A DNA stretch of 64,000 nt from Prorocentrum cordatum (Eukaryota; Sar; Dinophyceae; Prorocentrales; Prorocentraceae): the NCBI GenBank assembly GCA_963575745.1, contig CAUYUJ010000697.1, positions 32,501 to 96,500 on the forward strand, written 5' to 3'. Shown here in pieces: positions 24,230 to 34,884 of the stretch; position 1 is the first letter of the stretch, and the number at the start of each line of letters is the position of its first letter. Made by a program: the position numbers and the translations under genes. The notes beneath the pieces are model-generated. The model was given only the letters and a program-made list of their open reading frames with translations. It searched no databases and was not told where the DNA came from.

Positions 24230-24394
24230 TGTGGCGGGTATCCTACTTTCGTGGGTTAGGTTTAGCAGTTAGTTAAAGAATGTGAAGGCTCGAATTGTCC
24301 GAGTCAGGGTCCCAGAGATGTTCAACACTTGATGTGTACGTTTCGCACTTTGGCTCAAAGCAAGAAGGCTTTCGCTCATCCGGCTGCTGCCACA
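24230..24394 (+). repeat. 3' LTR of the copia element
   Basis: 165 bp, TGTGGCGG to CTGCCACA, homologous to 19193-19358. A purine run GAGAGAAAG at 24213-24220 upstream may be the polypurine tract. The GAGG duplication follows at 24395. Confidence 0.9.
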
Positions 24395-24398
24395 GAGG

Positions 24399-24976
24399 TC
24401 TGAGGTTTTCTGGCGCTTTCGTCGGCTCCCGGCGGCTTTCCATCCTCGGGGTGCGGATTCCAGCAGCTGCGCCTCGCCGAGGGCGCCCTTCGCGGCCTTG
24501 GAGGCCTGTTTGCGGCCCTTTTTCGGAGCGATCCTCCGACCCCGTCTGCTCGAAGCCTCTGGGAGGCCATGGTTCTTGTCTTAGCGCGTAGGTGACTTCG
24601 GGCCCTGCGAAACCGAAGCCGTTGACTCGCTACGTAAGCAGCGCACGGGCGTACAGGCTGAGTGGGATCGGGTGAGACAGCCCTCCGATAGACGCTACGT
24701 ACCCAACGCGCAGGAGACACGCTCAGTGCGGAGCACTTTGCGTGTAGAGGCGTACTCCCAGCTGCACGCTGAGATTGGACCCAGACTGTACCCGAACCCT
24801 CTGGGAGGCCTAAGATTTATGATGTTCCGACCTATTTTAGCATTGACCACCAGCAAGAGTTCCGAGCACCAAGAATGTACCGAAACCTGAGGGCTTTCAC
24901 GCGTCGGGCCCTGGGAGGCGATACTCGTTCGACACTGTTTCGATACTTTTCTGGGTGCTCAACATAAGCCTGGAGG
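24399..24976. other. Unassigned sequence
   Basis: GC-rich, no supported coding frame. The motif CGCTACGTA occurs twice (24629 and 24692). Confidence 0.5.
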
Positions 24977-25665
24977 GATGAGGAGGAGGAGGAGGAGGAG
25001 GAGGAGGAGGAGCATGAGTAGGAGAAGGAGGAGGAGGAGGAGGAGGAGGAGGCGGCGGAGAAGGGGGAGGAGGAGGCGGAGGACGAGGAGGAGGAGAATG
25101 GGGGAGGAGGAGGAGGCGGAGGAGGAGGAGGAGCGGAGGAGGAGGGGGAGGAGGAGGAGGCGGAGAGAGGAGGCGGAGGATGAGGAGGAGGAGGGAGGAG
25201 GAGGAGGCGGAGGAGGAGGCGGAGAAGGAGTAGGAGGAGGAGGAGGAGAGGAGGAGGAGGAGGAGGCGGAGGAGGAGGCGGAGGAGGAGGAGAGGCGGAG
25301 GAGGAGGAGGAGGATCTCGAGGGCCCGCTGCGACGTCCGCCACAGCGGCCCGCGTCCGCTCGCTCCCCCGCGGCTGCGGGCGGCCGCGCCCCGCCCCCTG
25401 GCCGGTGGCCTCCTCCAGCAGCACGGCGCCCACGCGCGAGCACCTGCGGCCCGAGGGGGCCGGACTGCGAGGGGGGCCTGCGACGCTGCCTCCCTCCTGC
25501 CTCCTCCCCTCCTCCCTCCTCCGTCCACTCCTCTCTCCCTCCTCCCTCCTCCTGCTCCTGCTCCTCCTGCTCCTCCTGCTCCTCCTGCTCCTCCTGCTCC
25601 TCCTGCTCCTCCTGCTCCTCCTCCTGCTCCTCCTCCTCCTCCTCCTCTTCTTCCTCTTCCCCCCA
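24977..25665. repeat. Inverted GGA / TCC arrays around a GC-rich spacer
   Basis: GGA-rich array (24977-25315), a GC spacer (25316-25490), then CTC and CTCCTG arrays (25491-25665). The layout is the same as at 17796-18350. All long frames are repeat-derived. Confidence 0.9.
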
Positions 25666-26465
25666 GTCCCGAGGTGAGGGCCAACGTCATGGGAGAAGGA
25701 CCACGCGGGTGCCAACTGTCTCGGTGTAACTGGATGCCGCTCATGGTGGCTGGCTGGGTTCGGAGGATAATCTCGGGAGCAGCGCTAGGGGGGGATAGGG
25801 ATAGGCTCAGGGGGGCGCATCGACCCCCAATCGCCCACTGATCGCCGATAGGGGCCAGATAGCCCACCCCGCCCAGGACAGTGCGGGTTCACCATCGTGG
25901 GCCTATCGCCGATCTATCGGCGATGCATCGCCGATTCCAGCTCGATGTTTCCCCCGCCTTGAGCGCGTCCCACCGTAACGTTGCCCCCCACGAGGGGGCA
26001 CCGTCCCTGCTCCGCCCCGCCCCCCACATCGCGATCCTTCCAGGCAGTGCCACAGGGGGTCACCACCAGGGGGGTCGCCACCTCATCGAGGACGGCCCCT
26101 CGGGACCCGCAGGGCCCGCCAGAACCTCCCAAAGCGTTTAAAAAGTCGTCCGCGACTTATCGGCCCTTCATCCTCGACTCGCCATCGCTCGGACGTCCAT
26201 TCCTCGTTCGTTTTTCGGCTTCGCGCGTGCTTCTCTTGGTCCCCAAGATGACGAAGAGTGCCCCTCGATGGCTCCTGCCGAGATGCAGTGCACACGTCCG
26301 AGCGATGCCAAGTCGAGCCCCGATCCCCAGGGGGGAGCTGGCGCCCCCCTCGGTGGTGGTGAGCCCCCCTTGGCATTGGCAGATCCCTGCTGCCCTCCCT
26401 CACGCCCGCACGCCCGCCCCCCTGCTCCCCTCCCTCGGGTCGCTTTGGGCGCAAATTGCTGGTGG
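25666..26465. other. Unassigned sequence
   Basis: No supported gene. It holds CGATGCATCGCCGAT-type palindromes at 25905-25940 and an AAGTCGTCCGCGACTT palindrome near 26144-26159. Confidence 0.5.
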
Positions 26466-26478
26466 CTGTGTGTGTGGA

Positions 26479-26510
<32 letters not shown>

Positions 26511-26750
26511 TGTGCGTGCGCGTGTGCGTGTGCGTGCGTGCGTGCGTGCGTGCGTGCGTGTGTGCGTGTGTGCGTGTGTGCGTGTGTGCGTGTGTGTGTG
26601 TGTGTGTGCGTGTGCGTGTGTATGTGTGCGTGTGTGTGTGTGTGCGTGTGTGTGCGTGTGTGTGCGTGCGTGCGTGCGTGCGTGCGTGCGTCTGTGTGTG
26701 TGTGCGTGTGTGTGTGTTGTGTGTGTTGTGTGTGTTTGTGTGTGTTTGTG
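26466..26750 (+). repeat. TG/GC (TGCG, TGTG) microsatellite, 3' flank of LINE 2
   Basis: Alternating TGCG and TGTG repeats running up to the poly(T) at 26751. The matching array resumes at 32931 beyond LINE 2. Confidence 0.96.
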
Positions 26751-26769
26751 TTTTTTTTTTTTTTTTTTT
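26751..26769 (-). other. Poly(A) tail of LINE 2
   Basis: Nineteen consecutive T on the plus strand, 29 bases beyond the ORF2 stop (TAG at 26801-26799), directly followed by TG/CA repeat. Marks the 3' end of the retrotransposed copy. Confidence 0.9.
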
Positions 26770-26798
26770 CTGTTTCCCGCCTTTGGCTCAAACTGTTT

Positions 26799-29700
26799 CT
26801 AATTCTGTGCTGTAACCCTGTCCGTCTCTATCGACCTGACAGCTGGGACTTCACCTTTCTGAAGCCTGCTCAAAGCTCGCCTACCGTGCGTGGTGGGTCT
26901 GCCCTGGCAGGGATGCAACAGGTTCCGTGCGCCTTTCTGAGCATAGAACCCGCAGCGCAGACATATCAGAGTGCCAAATCTCTGATGGACCCCGATTGCG
27001 TGTGAAACATGCAGTTCTCTCCCATTAAAAACTTGGACTCCAGCAGGTGAGAGCATAACGCCTCTCATGAGGCCACGCACGCAAGGAGTGTCGAGGAACC
27101 TGTTCAACTCCCTCCTCGGCGCCGATCCTCCACACTCCTTGCAACGAACTCTGGAGCCTGCAATGCATACGCCGTGGTGCTCTGTGATCTGTACACTTCG
27201 TGCCTCTCTCGCTCTACGGTCTGCAAGCGCTCTATCGCTCGGTTGTTGTCGTGGCACTGTCTCGATTACCTGACCTAGTACTTTGGCAAGATGCTTCCTG
27301 ACTGCGAAACCTACCGCTGTCGACATTTCCACCCTGCACCTATCAGCGAAAGAGACTCGAAACTCCTCGGCTAGTCTGCTTGCAGCCGCATCTGCGATAG
27401 AATTCACAAGGAAGCTGGCTGGGCTCACGCCCTGCTCGAGCGCCTCTTCAGCGCTGAGGTGACTCTCCACCTTCAGCACTCTGAGCCCCTTGTCGGGGTG
27501 GTTGGCTAACGTCTCTCCAAGCCGATGCCACACGTCCACATGCGTGTCTGGGCTCTTGCCTACTCGCAGCTTTTCAACGCCTCTCATCACATAATCAGAG
27601 TCTGTGATATACACAGCGTGCGCTAATGGCAGAATGGCCGCTGCAAACTCTAAAAGAGCCGTGGCTTCACCACGGTTGACTGTTTGAAACATTCCTGGCA
27701 GATTCCCTCCTTGCAAGTGCCCCAGACCCAACTCACCCGCGTCGTAGCTCCCATCCTCTCGAAAACCAGTGAGCGTCGCAAACGCCCATGCTACTCTGCG
27801 CAGCCTAGGGTCTCGGTCTTTGCCGCCACTCGCGTCACCTCCTCCAAAGATGACCCCTGGCGTTCCGAAAGACTGGTGGCTCGACCTGCCGAAAACAAAA
27901 CTGATGGCCTCTTCTGTTGGTTCTGGGACACTAGTCCACGTGGAGGGCACTAGCCCTCGGATCCAAAGGCTAGGCAGGCTGTCCGCCTCGCTCCTTGCCT
28001 TGGCTATTAGATTCCGCGATATATCTTGAAACTCCTCATTCGCTGGGCACTCCCAGCATCTGTGCTTGTCAGTCTCGGGTGCCTGGTTGCATCTGGGACA
28101 GAGCGCGTCCGCCTCTAGTCCATACTCAAAAAGTCTCTGCCTACACCAAGTCGCACCTGTCATCACACACTGTAGCAAACCTTTCCACTTAAAGTCCTTA
28201 CGCTTTGCTGCCAGGCGGCATTGCTTTCTTGGGCCTGACATCTCTGGCACCTGCTGCAAGCCTTCTCCCATCCAGGAGTTCTTTGCAGCGCCTGCCCAGA
28301 GCTTCCTACCTACACTGTCTGCTATACTGGCAAAAAGGACGTGCGACTTGTCCAAAGGCCCTTTCCCTATCAGCTCGACAGGCGCTTCAAATAACTCATC
28401 TATATCGCTGTGCCAGCGCCGCGGGCCTTCAGGATTCCAGCCTAGATCGAGCAAAGTGCAAATCGTTGCGGCCATGGGTGAGCATACTCGCCTCCAGCGA
28501 TTCTTCTTGGCCCTGCAGCTCAAATTGGCGAGCACTCTGCTCCAGCCTCTCTGAACTCGCTCTGGGTTGATCCTCCGGTCTCCTAAGATAGAAAACCACA
28601 TCTTAACTACATCAAAGACCGCTGTGTAGGCTGGGTCCTGTGTCCCATACTCCAGCGCGAGGAGAGTGGTTAGGCATCTGCCGTGCTTCTTCCTGCTCGA
28701 CAGGTCTGCCAATGCCCGTCTCCACCGCGTTACTACACTGGGAGCTGTCCCATACACTTGATCCGAGTAACGAGACTGAGCGAACGCCGAGACCGAAATC
28801 ATTCTCTTGGACAGCTCCCGATGTTTGCGCGCTCCACGTGCAAACCTTGATAACTTGCGAATCTTAAAACTTGTTGCTGCGCGCCTCGCTGCTTGCTTTG
28901 GCCTACTCTTCGAAATCCTGCCCCTATCAAGTCCCAAATCTGGTGCATTCGGCTTCACCTGAATGCTGATGTTGGCGTCTTTAAACCGCTGGGATAACTC
29001 TCGAGCTGCTACTGGCGATGAAGAGATGATGCATGACTTGGCCGCTGTAGCCAGGTGGATGTCGCGCAGGCCTGCAACTAACTGCTGGCCCGCACGAAAC
29101 AGCGTCTCCACTAATCTCTGCCTGGGCGCTTCACAACGCTGCACTATGTCGTCGACCCATGTGTGCAAACTGGGAGAAGGAGGTGGGCATCTGGCCACTT
29201 CCTCGCAGACAAAATACAGGGCACACCTGCCTAGATCCACAGCTCCTGTTGAGCCTGGAATCAGAGACAGACTCGGTTGTATAGCTTCTGAGAAACATCC
29301 TTCCTCCCTCAGGAACCTCGGCGACATATGCATCTGAAGCTCCAGCGCCAGATAGATCGCTGGGAAACCTAAAGCGAGTGCCTTCGAAGCTACGAGCTCC
29401 CACCGCAGGGAGTCATAAAAACCTTGAACATCCCAAAGAAGGCTGGCGTGCTCTAGGTCTGGGAGGCATGATTGCTCTGCAAGCTCGTCCTGAAACGCTC
29501 TCCAAACAGCTACACGCAGCGCCGATGAGCCCGCAATGGCTGTGTCCCAATGCCCCGCTCTCTGCGCACACCACTGCGCCCTCTCAAAATGACGGAGTCT
29601 GCCCCAAAGGCGGGGTAGCCACGGCAGTAGACCTATGGCCCTGTCTGCCTCTCTGTTCTTGACCTGCAACATGACTAAAACCGTCATAAGCTGCCATGGC

Positions 29701-31841
29701 CAGCAAGCTCGCGCTTCGATGGAATTAAAAAGATCTGTAAGCTGGCGGATCCCCGCTGGGGGCAGAAAGGCAAAATCTCGCTTGTTGCACTGATCAACTC
29801 CATTCGCTCGACATGGCACTCGTGCTATTACTCTCTGAACGCGCTCAGGATCCAATGGCGGGAGTGGGTTCAAGATGGCCTGCCTCTGCGCCCGTCGCCA
29901 CAAAAGAACAGCCTCTGGAGTGCATGGGGTGCCCGCCCCCCACTTGGCGCCCCACACCTTTTCCTTGAGACTGATACGGCTGATGGCGTCTGGCGCTGAG
30001 GTCGTGCCTGACCTCACTTCCCCTACGAAAACATTCTTGGGCTTGATCATCCTATAAAGACCCTTGCCTCCTGCCAGGGCTTGCTGCAGAACCCAATCCT
30101 TAAAACCTTGCTGGTTCACACTCTGCAAAACTCGGTGCGCCCTGGTCGCGTTTTGTCTTGCCCTGAGACTGAAATCCGCGATCTCTCCGTCAGACGCTTT
30201 GTCGAGGTGGCCAAGCCCCTCCTTCCAGACTCCCCACTGCCGAGAAGGAAGAGGCATGAGGGACGAGGAGGGGAGCTGGCTCACGAGCTCGCGCACTCTG
30301 GTCAGGAGCGTGTCGAAACGCGATCCTCTCTTGGGCAAGCAACTCCTGAGTTCTTCTAACAGAAACGCGACTGTGGCCCACCAGTGTGCGACTGGATCTG
30401 ACGCTGAAACAAAGGTTGCTCCCTGCGCTTCTGGCTTGAAAACTAGCTTATTGGCCTGTCCTCGTCCGCGATAAGCATTTCGCTTTTGCGGCGGGATCTC
30501 GTGTGTCAGGATGAAGAATTCTTCCATTCTGGAAACCCATCGGGCGTATTCCATGCCTCCAGCTACAGAAGACGCCCGATCTAGTTGGAAAGCTGAAGAC
30601 TCTGCTATATACTTCGGAGGCTGTGAGAAGTTGTCCGAGTGCAGACTTGTCTGTAGCCCTTGCCACAGACTGTCCAACTGGACGGCAGACAGCTGGTGGA
30701 GCGTGTGCTTAAACTCGCTGGCCTCAGGCTGTGTTGAGCCCACTGGAGGCGCTTCGTCGTCCTCCTCACCTCCACCGTCCAATCCAAAATCCTCCTCCTC
30801 AAAATCGTCTGGGCATAGATACTCCAGCGTCGGCGGGCTCTTAAACGTGATCCTCTGTCTGGGCTGGTTGCGTGGCACAGGAGTTGCCCTGTCGCTCACG
30901 CTGCCTTGCTGTGCCGTAGCCGCTGCTGCCTTCCTCGAGCGCTTGCTCGTCGGGTCGCGGGCACGTTTCATGGCTGGCGGTTGCTGAAAAGGCCTGGGTA
31001 GGCTTAAAACTCGGCGCACTGACTCTGACATGCGTAGCCTCAAACTTACGACCAAACCATAGTGGCTCTTGCCAGCGCCAGCGATGGGTTCCGTGTCTGC
31101 TAACACTGAGCTGATCATGTGCCTTGCTGAGGACGAGCAAACTAAGAAATCAAGCATGCGACAAGGCGGCACCGTGCAAGTGTACTCTACATTACTAGGA
31201 ACTCTGAGTTCGCCAGCGACCAGATGCGGCCATCCACTCACTTGGAGTTCTTCTGGCTCGCAGTTCCAGTCTCCGATAACTAGCCAAGGTGTGCGCAACG
31301 TCTGCAGTAGAGCTCCTAGAGATGCAAGCTTGCGGGCGTTCTCGCCTCGCAGGCCGACTCCTGTCGTGAGATAGATCCCGAAAATGCTGAAAGCCTGTCC
31401 TGCCACCTTTGTCTGAAAACCTACGAAATCGTGGAAATCTACTCCACTGGAGAGCTGTTGCTGGTCCTTCTGGAGATCTCTGAGTCCTACTGTCGCACTG
31501 GGATCCCTGGACAAGTGGCGAAAAGATTCGAACTGAAAAACTTTCCTGCAGCCTGCGGACACTCCGCCTGGCCTAGAACTGACTTCATTTGCTCTACTGG
31601 GGGTGAGCACTGGCTTGAAACCTGCCTGTGCCCATGTCGCTAGATGCTCATCCGCCTCATCTGGACGCGTGTGCACCTCTGGCAGGACGTAAAAGTCGTG
31701 CTCCCGCCTCTGGAGGAGATGCCGTGCTGTGGGACCGAACTTGGAGAGGTTGCGCATATACAGGGTGTAGTCCTTCGCCGACCCCTCTGTGTCGTCAAAG
31801 AGACTGCTGGACCCGTTGCCGTACCCGCTGAATCTCGGCAT
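26799..31841 (-). CDS. LINE 2 ORF2: endonuclease, reverse transcriptase, RNase H polyprotein
   Basis: 1680 aa from the ATG at 31841. The endonuclease (about residues 30-265) shows LPEVHT, VIGDWN, MLDFLV and GKSHYG, where SHY replaces the usual SDH. A 400-residue linker follows. RT (about 660-1000) has WDVQGFYDSL (motif A), IPGSTGAVDLG in the motif B position and TWVDDIV (motif C). A zinc knuckle lies at Cys1248, Cys1251, His1260 and Cys1262. RNase H (about 1330-1490) keeps Asp1336, Glu1392, Asp1414 and Asp1484. The C-terminus has paired cysteines at 1567/1570, 1587, 1627/1630 and 1645. It would nick target DNA and copy the element RNA there. The same frame stays open to 34106 across ORF1 and the CA array, but this ATG, inside the ORF1 end, is the plausible start. 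Confidence 0.9.
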   Translation of the reverse strand: MPRFSGYGNGSSSLFDDTEGSAKDYTLYMRNLSKFGPTARHLLQRREHDFYVLPEVHTRPDEADEHLATWAQAGFKPVLTPSRANEVSSRPGGVSAGCRKVFQFESFRHLSRDPSATVGLRDLQKDQQQLSSGVDFHDFVGFQTKVAGQAFSIFGIYLTTGVGLRGENARKLASLGALLQTLRTPWLVIGDWNCEPEELQVSGWPHLVAGELRVPSNVEYTCTVPPCRMLDFLVCSSSARHMISSVLADTEPIAGAGKSHYGLVVSLRLRMSESVRRVLSLPRPFQQPPAMKRARDPTSKRSRKAAAATAQQGSVSDRATPVPRNQPRQRITFKSPPTLEYLCPDDFEEEDFGLDGGGEEDDEAPPVGSTQPEASEFKHTLHQLSAVQLDSLWQGLQTSLHSDNFSQPPKYIAESSAFQLDRASSVAGGMEYARWVSRMEEFFILTHEIPPQKRNAYRGRGQANKLVFKPEAQGATFVSASDPVAHWWATVAFLLEELRSCLPKRGSRFDTLLTRVRELVSQLPSSSLMPLPSRQWGVWKEGLGHLDKASDGEIADFSLRARQNATRAHRVLQSVNQQGFKDWVLQQALAGGKGLYRMIKPKNVFVGEVRSGTTSAPDAISRISLKEKVWGAKWGAGTPCTPEAVLLWRRAQRQAILNPLPPLDPERVQRVIARVPCRANGVDQCNKRDFAFLPPAGIRQLTDLFNSIEARACWPWQLMTVLVMLQVKNREADRAIGLLPWLPRLWGRLRHFERAQWCAQRAGHWDTAIAGSSALRVAVWRAFQDELAEQSCLPDLEHASLLWDVQGFYDSLRWELVASKALALGFPAIYLALELQMHMSPRFLREEGCFSEAIQPSLSLIPGSTGAVDLGRCALYFVCEEVARCPPPSPSLHTWVDDIVQRCEAPRQRLVETLFRAGQQLVAGLRDIHLATAAKSCIISSSPVAARELSQRFKDANISIQVKPNAPDLGLDRGRISKSRPKQAARRAATSFKIRKLSRFARGARKHRELSKRMISVSAFAQSRYSDQVYGTAPSVVTRWRRALADLSSRKKHGRCLTTLLALEYGTQDPAYTAVFDVVKMWFSILGDRRINPERVQRGWSRVLANLSCRAKKNRWRRVCSPMAATICTLLDLGWNPEGPRRWHSDIDELFEAPVELIGKGPLDKSHVLFASIADSVGRKLWAGAAKNSWMGEGLQQVPEMSGPRKQCRLAAKRKDFKWKGLLQCVMTGATWCRQRLFEYGLEADALCPRCNQAPETDKHRCWECPANEEFQDISRNLIAKARSEADSLPSLWIRGLVPSTWTSVPEPTEEAISFVFGRSSHQSFGTPGVIFGGGDASGGKDRDPRLRRVAWAFATLTGFREDGSYDAGELGLGHLQGGNLPGMFQTVNRGEATALLEFAAAILPLAHAVYITDSDYVMRGVEKLRVGKSPDTHVDVWHRLGETLANHPDKGLRVLKVESHLSAEEALEQGVSPASFLVNSIADAAASRLAEEFRVSFADRCRVEMSTAVGFAVRKHLAKVLGQVIETVPRQQPSDRALADRRAREARSVQITEHHGVCIAGSRVRCKECGGSAPRRELNRFLDTPCVRGLMRGVMLSPAGVQVFNGRELHVSHAIGVHQRFGTLICLRCGFYAQKGARNLLHPCQGRPTTHGRRALSRLQKGEVPAVRSIETDRVTAQN

Positions 31842-32901
31842 CCGCCTCCTGCTGCAGGGCCTCCCGCTTGGCAGCCAGCTCCGCGGCGGGCGCATCCCCG
31901 TCGGCCCTTGGCGGCGCCACGTTGGCAGGTGCCTCGTTCTGTGCTCCTGACCCAACTGGCTGCGACTCGCCTGGGGCGGGGGCCTGGCTGCCAGCAGGCT
32001 GCTGAGAAGCACGAGGAGGTACAAAAACGCCTGCGCTAGGCTGATCCTCCGTCTTGCGCTTCTTGGTCCCTCTGGCCGCGACCTCGGCCATCTCCTTCTG
32101 GATGTTCTCGAGGTCCGTGGTGAGGCCGCCCATCGCCTCACGAATTGCCTTCTGGAGCAGCGAATTGACGGCCTCCGAGCGTTCCTCCACAATTTTGCGG
32201 TCCGACTCTTGAAGCTCCATGCCGTCGAGGAGCTTGCCGAAAGAGAATTGCAACTTGATGCCGTCCCGAATGGCCGTGCCCACATCAATGACGGGGCTCT
32301 GCTCCTCGTCTTCCCGCTCTGGGATGACTCTCCTGGCGGCCTCCACCTCATCTCGCTCTGCAGCCACCAGCTCCTCGGTGGCTTCCTCCAAAGCCTTCTG
32401 TGCCGCCATGTACTCGTCCTTCGAGCGGATCCAACGCTGGCGAGTCTTCTCCAGCGCCTTCGTAGCCTTGCCCACCCGCGTGTTGGCCCGCTGCAGAAGC
32501 GCCGCTGGGCGCTCGGGCGGTGGAGGCGGCTGCTTGGGCGCCAGCAGCTGCAGCAACTCCTCCGCCTTGCGGCTGGTGGGTGCGTCCTTGCCATCGCCAG
32601 CCATGGCTCGGAGCGCCACCTCGAGGTAAGATGCTTGGCGCTGCGCCTGCACACCTCCTGCATCACCTTCGTGCGGCTGGCCGCGGCCTTGCCCCCAGCT
32701 ACTGTGGCTCGGCAGCCATGCCCCGCACAGGCATGTGTAGTTGGCCGCCTGCAGCCTGTCCTCGAAGAGGTAGCGGGGGCACTCGGTGCAGAAGATCTTC
32801 TTGCGATATGTCTGGCGCCGACCCCACGCGTAGCCCGCTGTCCGCCAGGGATACTGGGGCCGCTGCACCCACGGCTGGCGACGAAGCTGCTCTGCCGCCA
32901 T
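31795..32901 (-). CDS. LINE 2 ORF1: Cys-rich and coiled-coil RNA-binding protein
   Basis: 368 aa, first ATG after the repeat flank. Residues 36-62 hold CTEC...CLCG (Cys38, Cys41, Cys57, Cys59), a probable zinc-binding module. Residues 130-195 are Ala/Glu/Lys/Arg-rich with heptad character, a likely coiled coil for oligomerisation. KKRKTE near 280 may be a nuclear signal, followed by a Pro/Gln/Ala-rich tail. LINE ORF1 proteins bind the element RNA in the ribonucleoprotein. The last 47 nt overlap ORF2 in another frame. The zinc module differs from the RanBP2-like finger of LINE 1. The frame also stays open into the CA array, which I treat as repeat translation. Confidence 0.8.
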   Translation of the reverse strand: MAAEQLRRQPWVQRPQYPWRTAGYAWGRRQTYRKKIFCTECPRYLFEDRLQAANYTCLCGAWLPSHSSWGQGRGQPHEGDAGGVQAQRQASYLEVALRAMAGDGKDAPTSRKAEELLQLLAPKQPPPPPERPAALLQRANTRVGKATKALEKTRQRWIRSKDEYMAAQKALEEATEELVAAERDEVEAARRVIPEREDEEQSPVIDVGTAIRDGIKLQFSFGKLLDGMELQESDRKIVEERSEAVNSLLQKAIREAMGGLTTDLENIQKEMAEVAARGTKKRKTEDQPSAGVFVPPRASQQPAGSQAPAPGESQPVGSGAQNEAPANVAPPRADGDAPAAELAAKREALQQEADAEIQRVRQRVQQSL

Positions 32902-32930
32902 GGCTCGCGGGCGCCGTGTAAGGTATGGCG

Positions 32931-33082
32931 CGCGCGTGTGTGTGTGTGCGTGTGTGTGTGTGTGTGTGTGTCCGTGTGTGTTTGTGTGTGTGTGTTTGTG
33001 TGTGCGTTTGTGTGTGTGCGTATGTGCGTGTGTGCATGTGTGCGTGTGTGCGCGCGCGCGTGTCTGCGCGCGCGCGTGTCTG

Positions 33083-33168
<86 letters not shown>

Positions 33169-33350
33169 TGTATGTGTGTGTTGTGTGTGTGTGCTTGTGT
33201 GTGTGTGCTTGTGCGTGTGTTTGCGTGTGCGTGTGTGTGCGCGCACGTGTGTGTGTGTGTGTGTGTGTGCGTGTGCGTGCGTGCGTGCGTGCGTGTGTGT
33301 GTGTATGTGTGTGTGTGTGTGTGCGTGCGTGCGTGTGTGCGTGGGCGTGG

Positions 33351-33381
<31 letters not shown>

Positions 33382-33557
33382 TGTATGTGTGTATGTGTGT
33401 ATGTTTGTATGTTTGTATGTGTATGTGTGTATGTGTGTATGTGTGTATGTGTGTATGTGTGTATGTGTGCATGTGTGCATGTGTGTATGTGTGTATGTGT
33501 GTATGTGTGTATGTGTGTATGTGTGTATGTGTGTATGTGTGTATGTGTGTATGTATA

Positions 33558-33606
<49 letters not shown>

Positions 33607-33713
33607 GTGTGCGTGCGTGTGTGCGTGGGTGTGTGTGTGTGTATGTGTATGTGTGTATGTGTGTATGTGTGTATGTGTGTATGCGTGTATGTGTGTATGT
33701 GTGTATGTGTGTA

Positions 33714-33745
<32 letters not shown>

Positions 33746-33785
33746 AGTGTATGTGTATATGTATGTGTATGTGTATGTGTGTGCG
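32931..33785 (+). repeat. TG (TGCG, TGTG, TGTA) microsatellite, 5' flank of LINE 2
   Basis: About 855 bases of TG-based repeats: TGCG-rich first, then TGTATG and TGTG. Same composition as 26466-26750. Confidence 0.97.
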
Positions 33786-34475
33786 GGGGGGGGGACGGGG
33801 GGAGAAGGGTGCCCTTCGCGAGGCCCCCTCTGGGGCCCGAAAGTGCCCCTGTTCTGCAGCTCTCGCTGCCCCCCCATCCATCGCCCCCCATTGCATTTTT
33901 TCGCGCCCAGTCGTTAGGTCTAGGGGCGGGCCTGGGGGGCCTGGGGGTCGACGCCCAAAGCTCTGGAGAGACCATGGGTGATTACGGAATGACGGTAGAC
34001 ACGTCGGACCTTGACCCAGCGGCTCTCCCGTACGCGTGGCATCCGCCGTCGGGCTTCTGCCAGAACCTCGCCCTCGGGAGGGAGCACAGCGCCGAGGAGA
34101 AACCATTGGAAAAGGTGTGGCGCGGGCGGGAGCTGCGGGCTGGTACGGCGACTGCGGCGAAGCATCCTCCGGTGCGCCGCGACTGCACGGCGAGCGAGCG
34201 AGCGAGCGATGCCTAGCGTGCGAAAGTCCGCGCCCACGAAAGGCGGCCAGGTACTGGAAAATACAGCGCCCCAGATTGCCTCAGAGGCCACCTTCCCCTC
34301 AGTCTGTTCACCGATTGTGTGGCCGTCCTTGCCACCGAACGTCAGTTGGGTGCCACTGAATCCATTTATTTGGCCACCGTCTATCTGTAGAACTTATCTC
34401 CCAACTGCGGCAACTCCGGCCAATCACCAACTGCCCCACACCCAAACTTCACCTCCACCATCACCACCACTAGCA
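33786..34475. other. Unassigned sequence
   Basis: GC-rich; no frame with recognisable domains. GAGC tetramer run near 34191-34208. Confidence 0.5.
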
Positions 34476-34482
34476 CCACCAC

Positions 34483-34523
<41 letters not shown>

Positions 34524-34841
34524 GCAGTAGCATCATCATCATCACCCTCATCCTCATCATCATCATCAGCAGCAGCATCATCATCATAGTCATCATCGTC
34601 ATCATCATCAACATCATCATCATCATAATCAACATCATCATCATCACCACCACCACCATCATCATCACCACCATCACCATCACCATCATCATCATCACCA
34701 CCACCATCATGATCGTCATCATCGTCATCGTCATCATCAACATCATCATCATAAGCATCAGCCAGCATCAACATCGTCATCATCAGCAGCATCATCACCA
34801 TTATCATCAGCAGCAGCAGCATCAGTATCATCCTCACCAGG

Positions 34842-34884
<43 letters not shown>

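Larger units (their letters stand above)
26751..32930 (-). mobile_element. LINE 2: compact, apparently intact non-LTR retrotransposon
   Basis: On the minus strand: about 30 nt of leader, ORF1 (32901-31795), ORF2 overlapping by 47 nt (31841-26799), a 29-nt 3' UTR and a 19-nt poly(A) (26769-26751). Both ORFs are uninterrupted, and ORF2 holds endonuclease, RT, zinc knuckle, RNase H and a C-terminal Cys-rich region. Both ends join TG/CA microsatellite, so the element seems to have inserted into such an array. Target duplication cannot be resolved in the repeat. Intact frames and tail suggest recent insertion. Confidence 0.92.

Noticed and set aside
26779-26793. CCTTTGGCTCAAA near the LINE 2 3' end, DinoSL-like
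   Set aside because: It is on the strand opposite the element, lies in its 3' UTR and lacks the CCGTAGCC half.
26799-34106. A single 2435-residue minus-strand frame
   Set aside because: The first ~755 codons cross the CA array and read ORF1 in the wrong frame. Domain motifs begin only after the ATG at 31841, so ORF2 is annotated from there.
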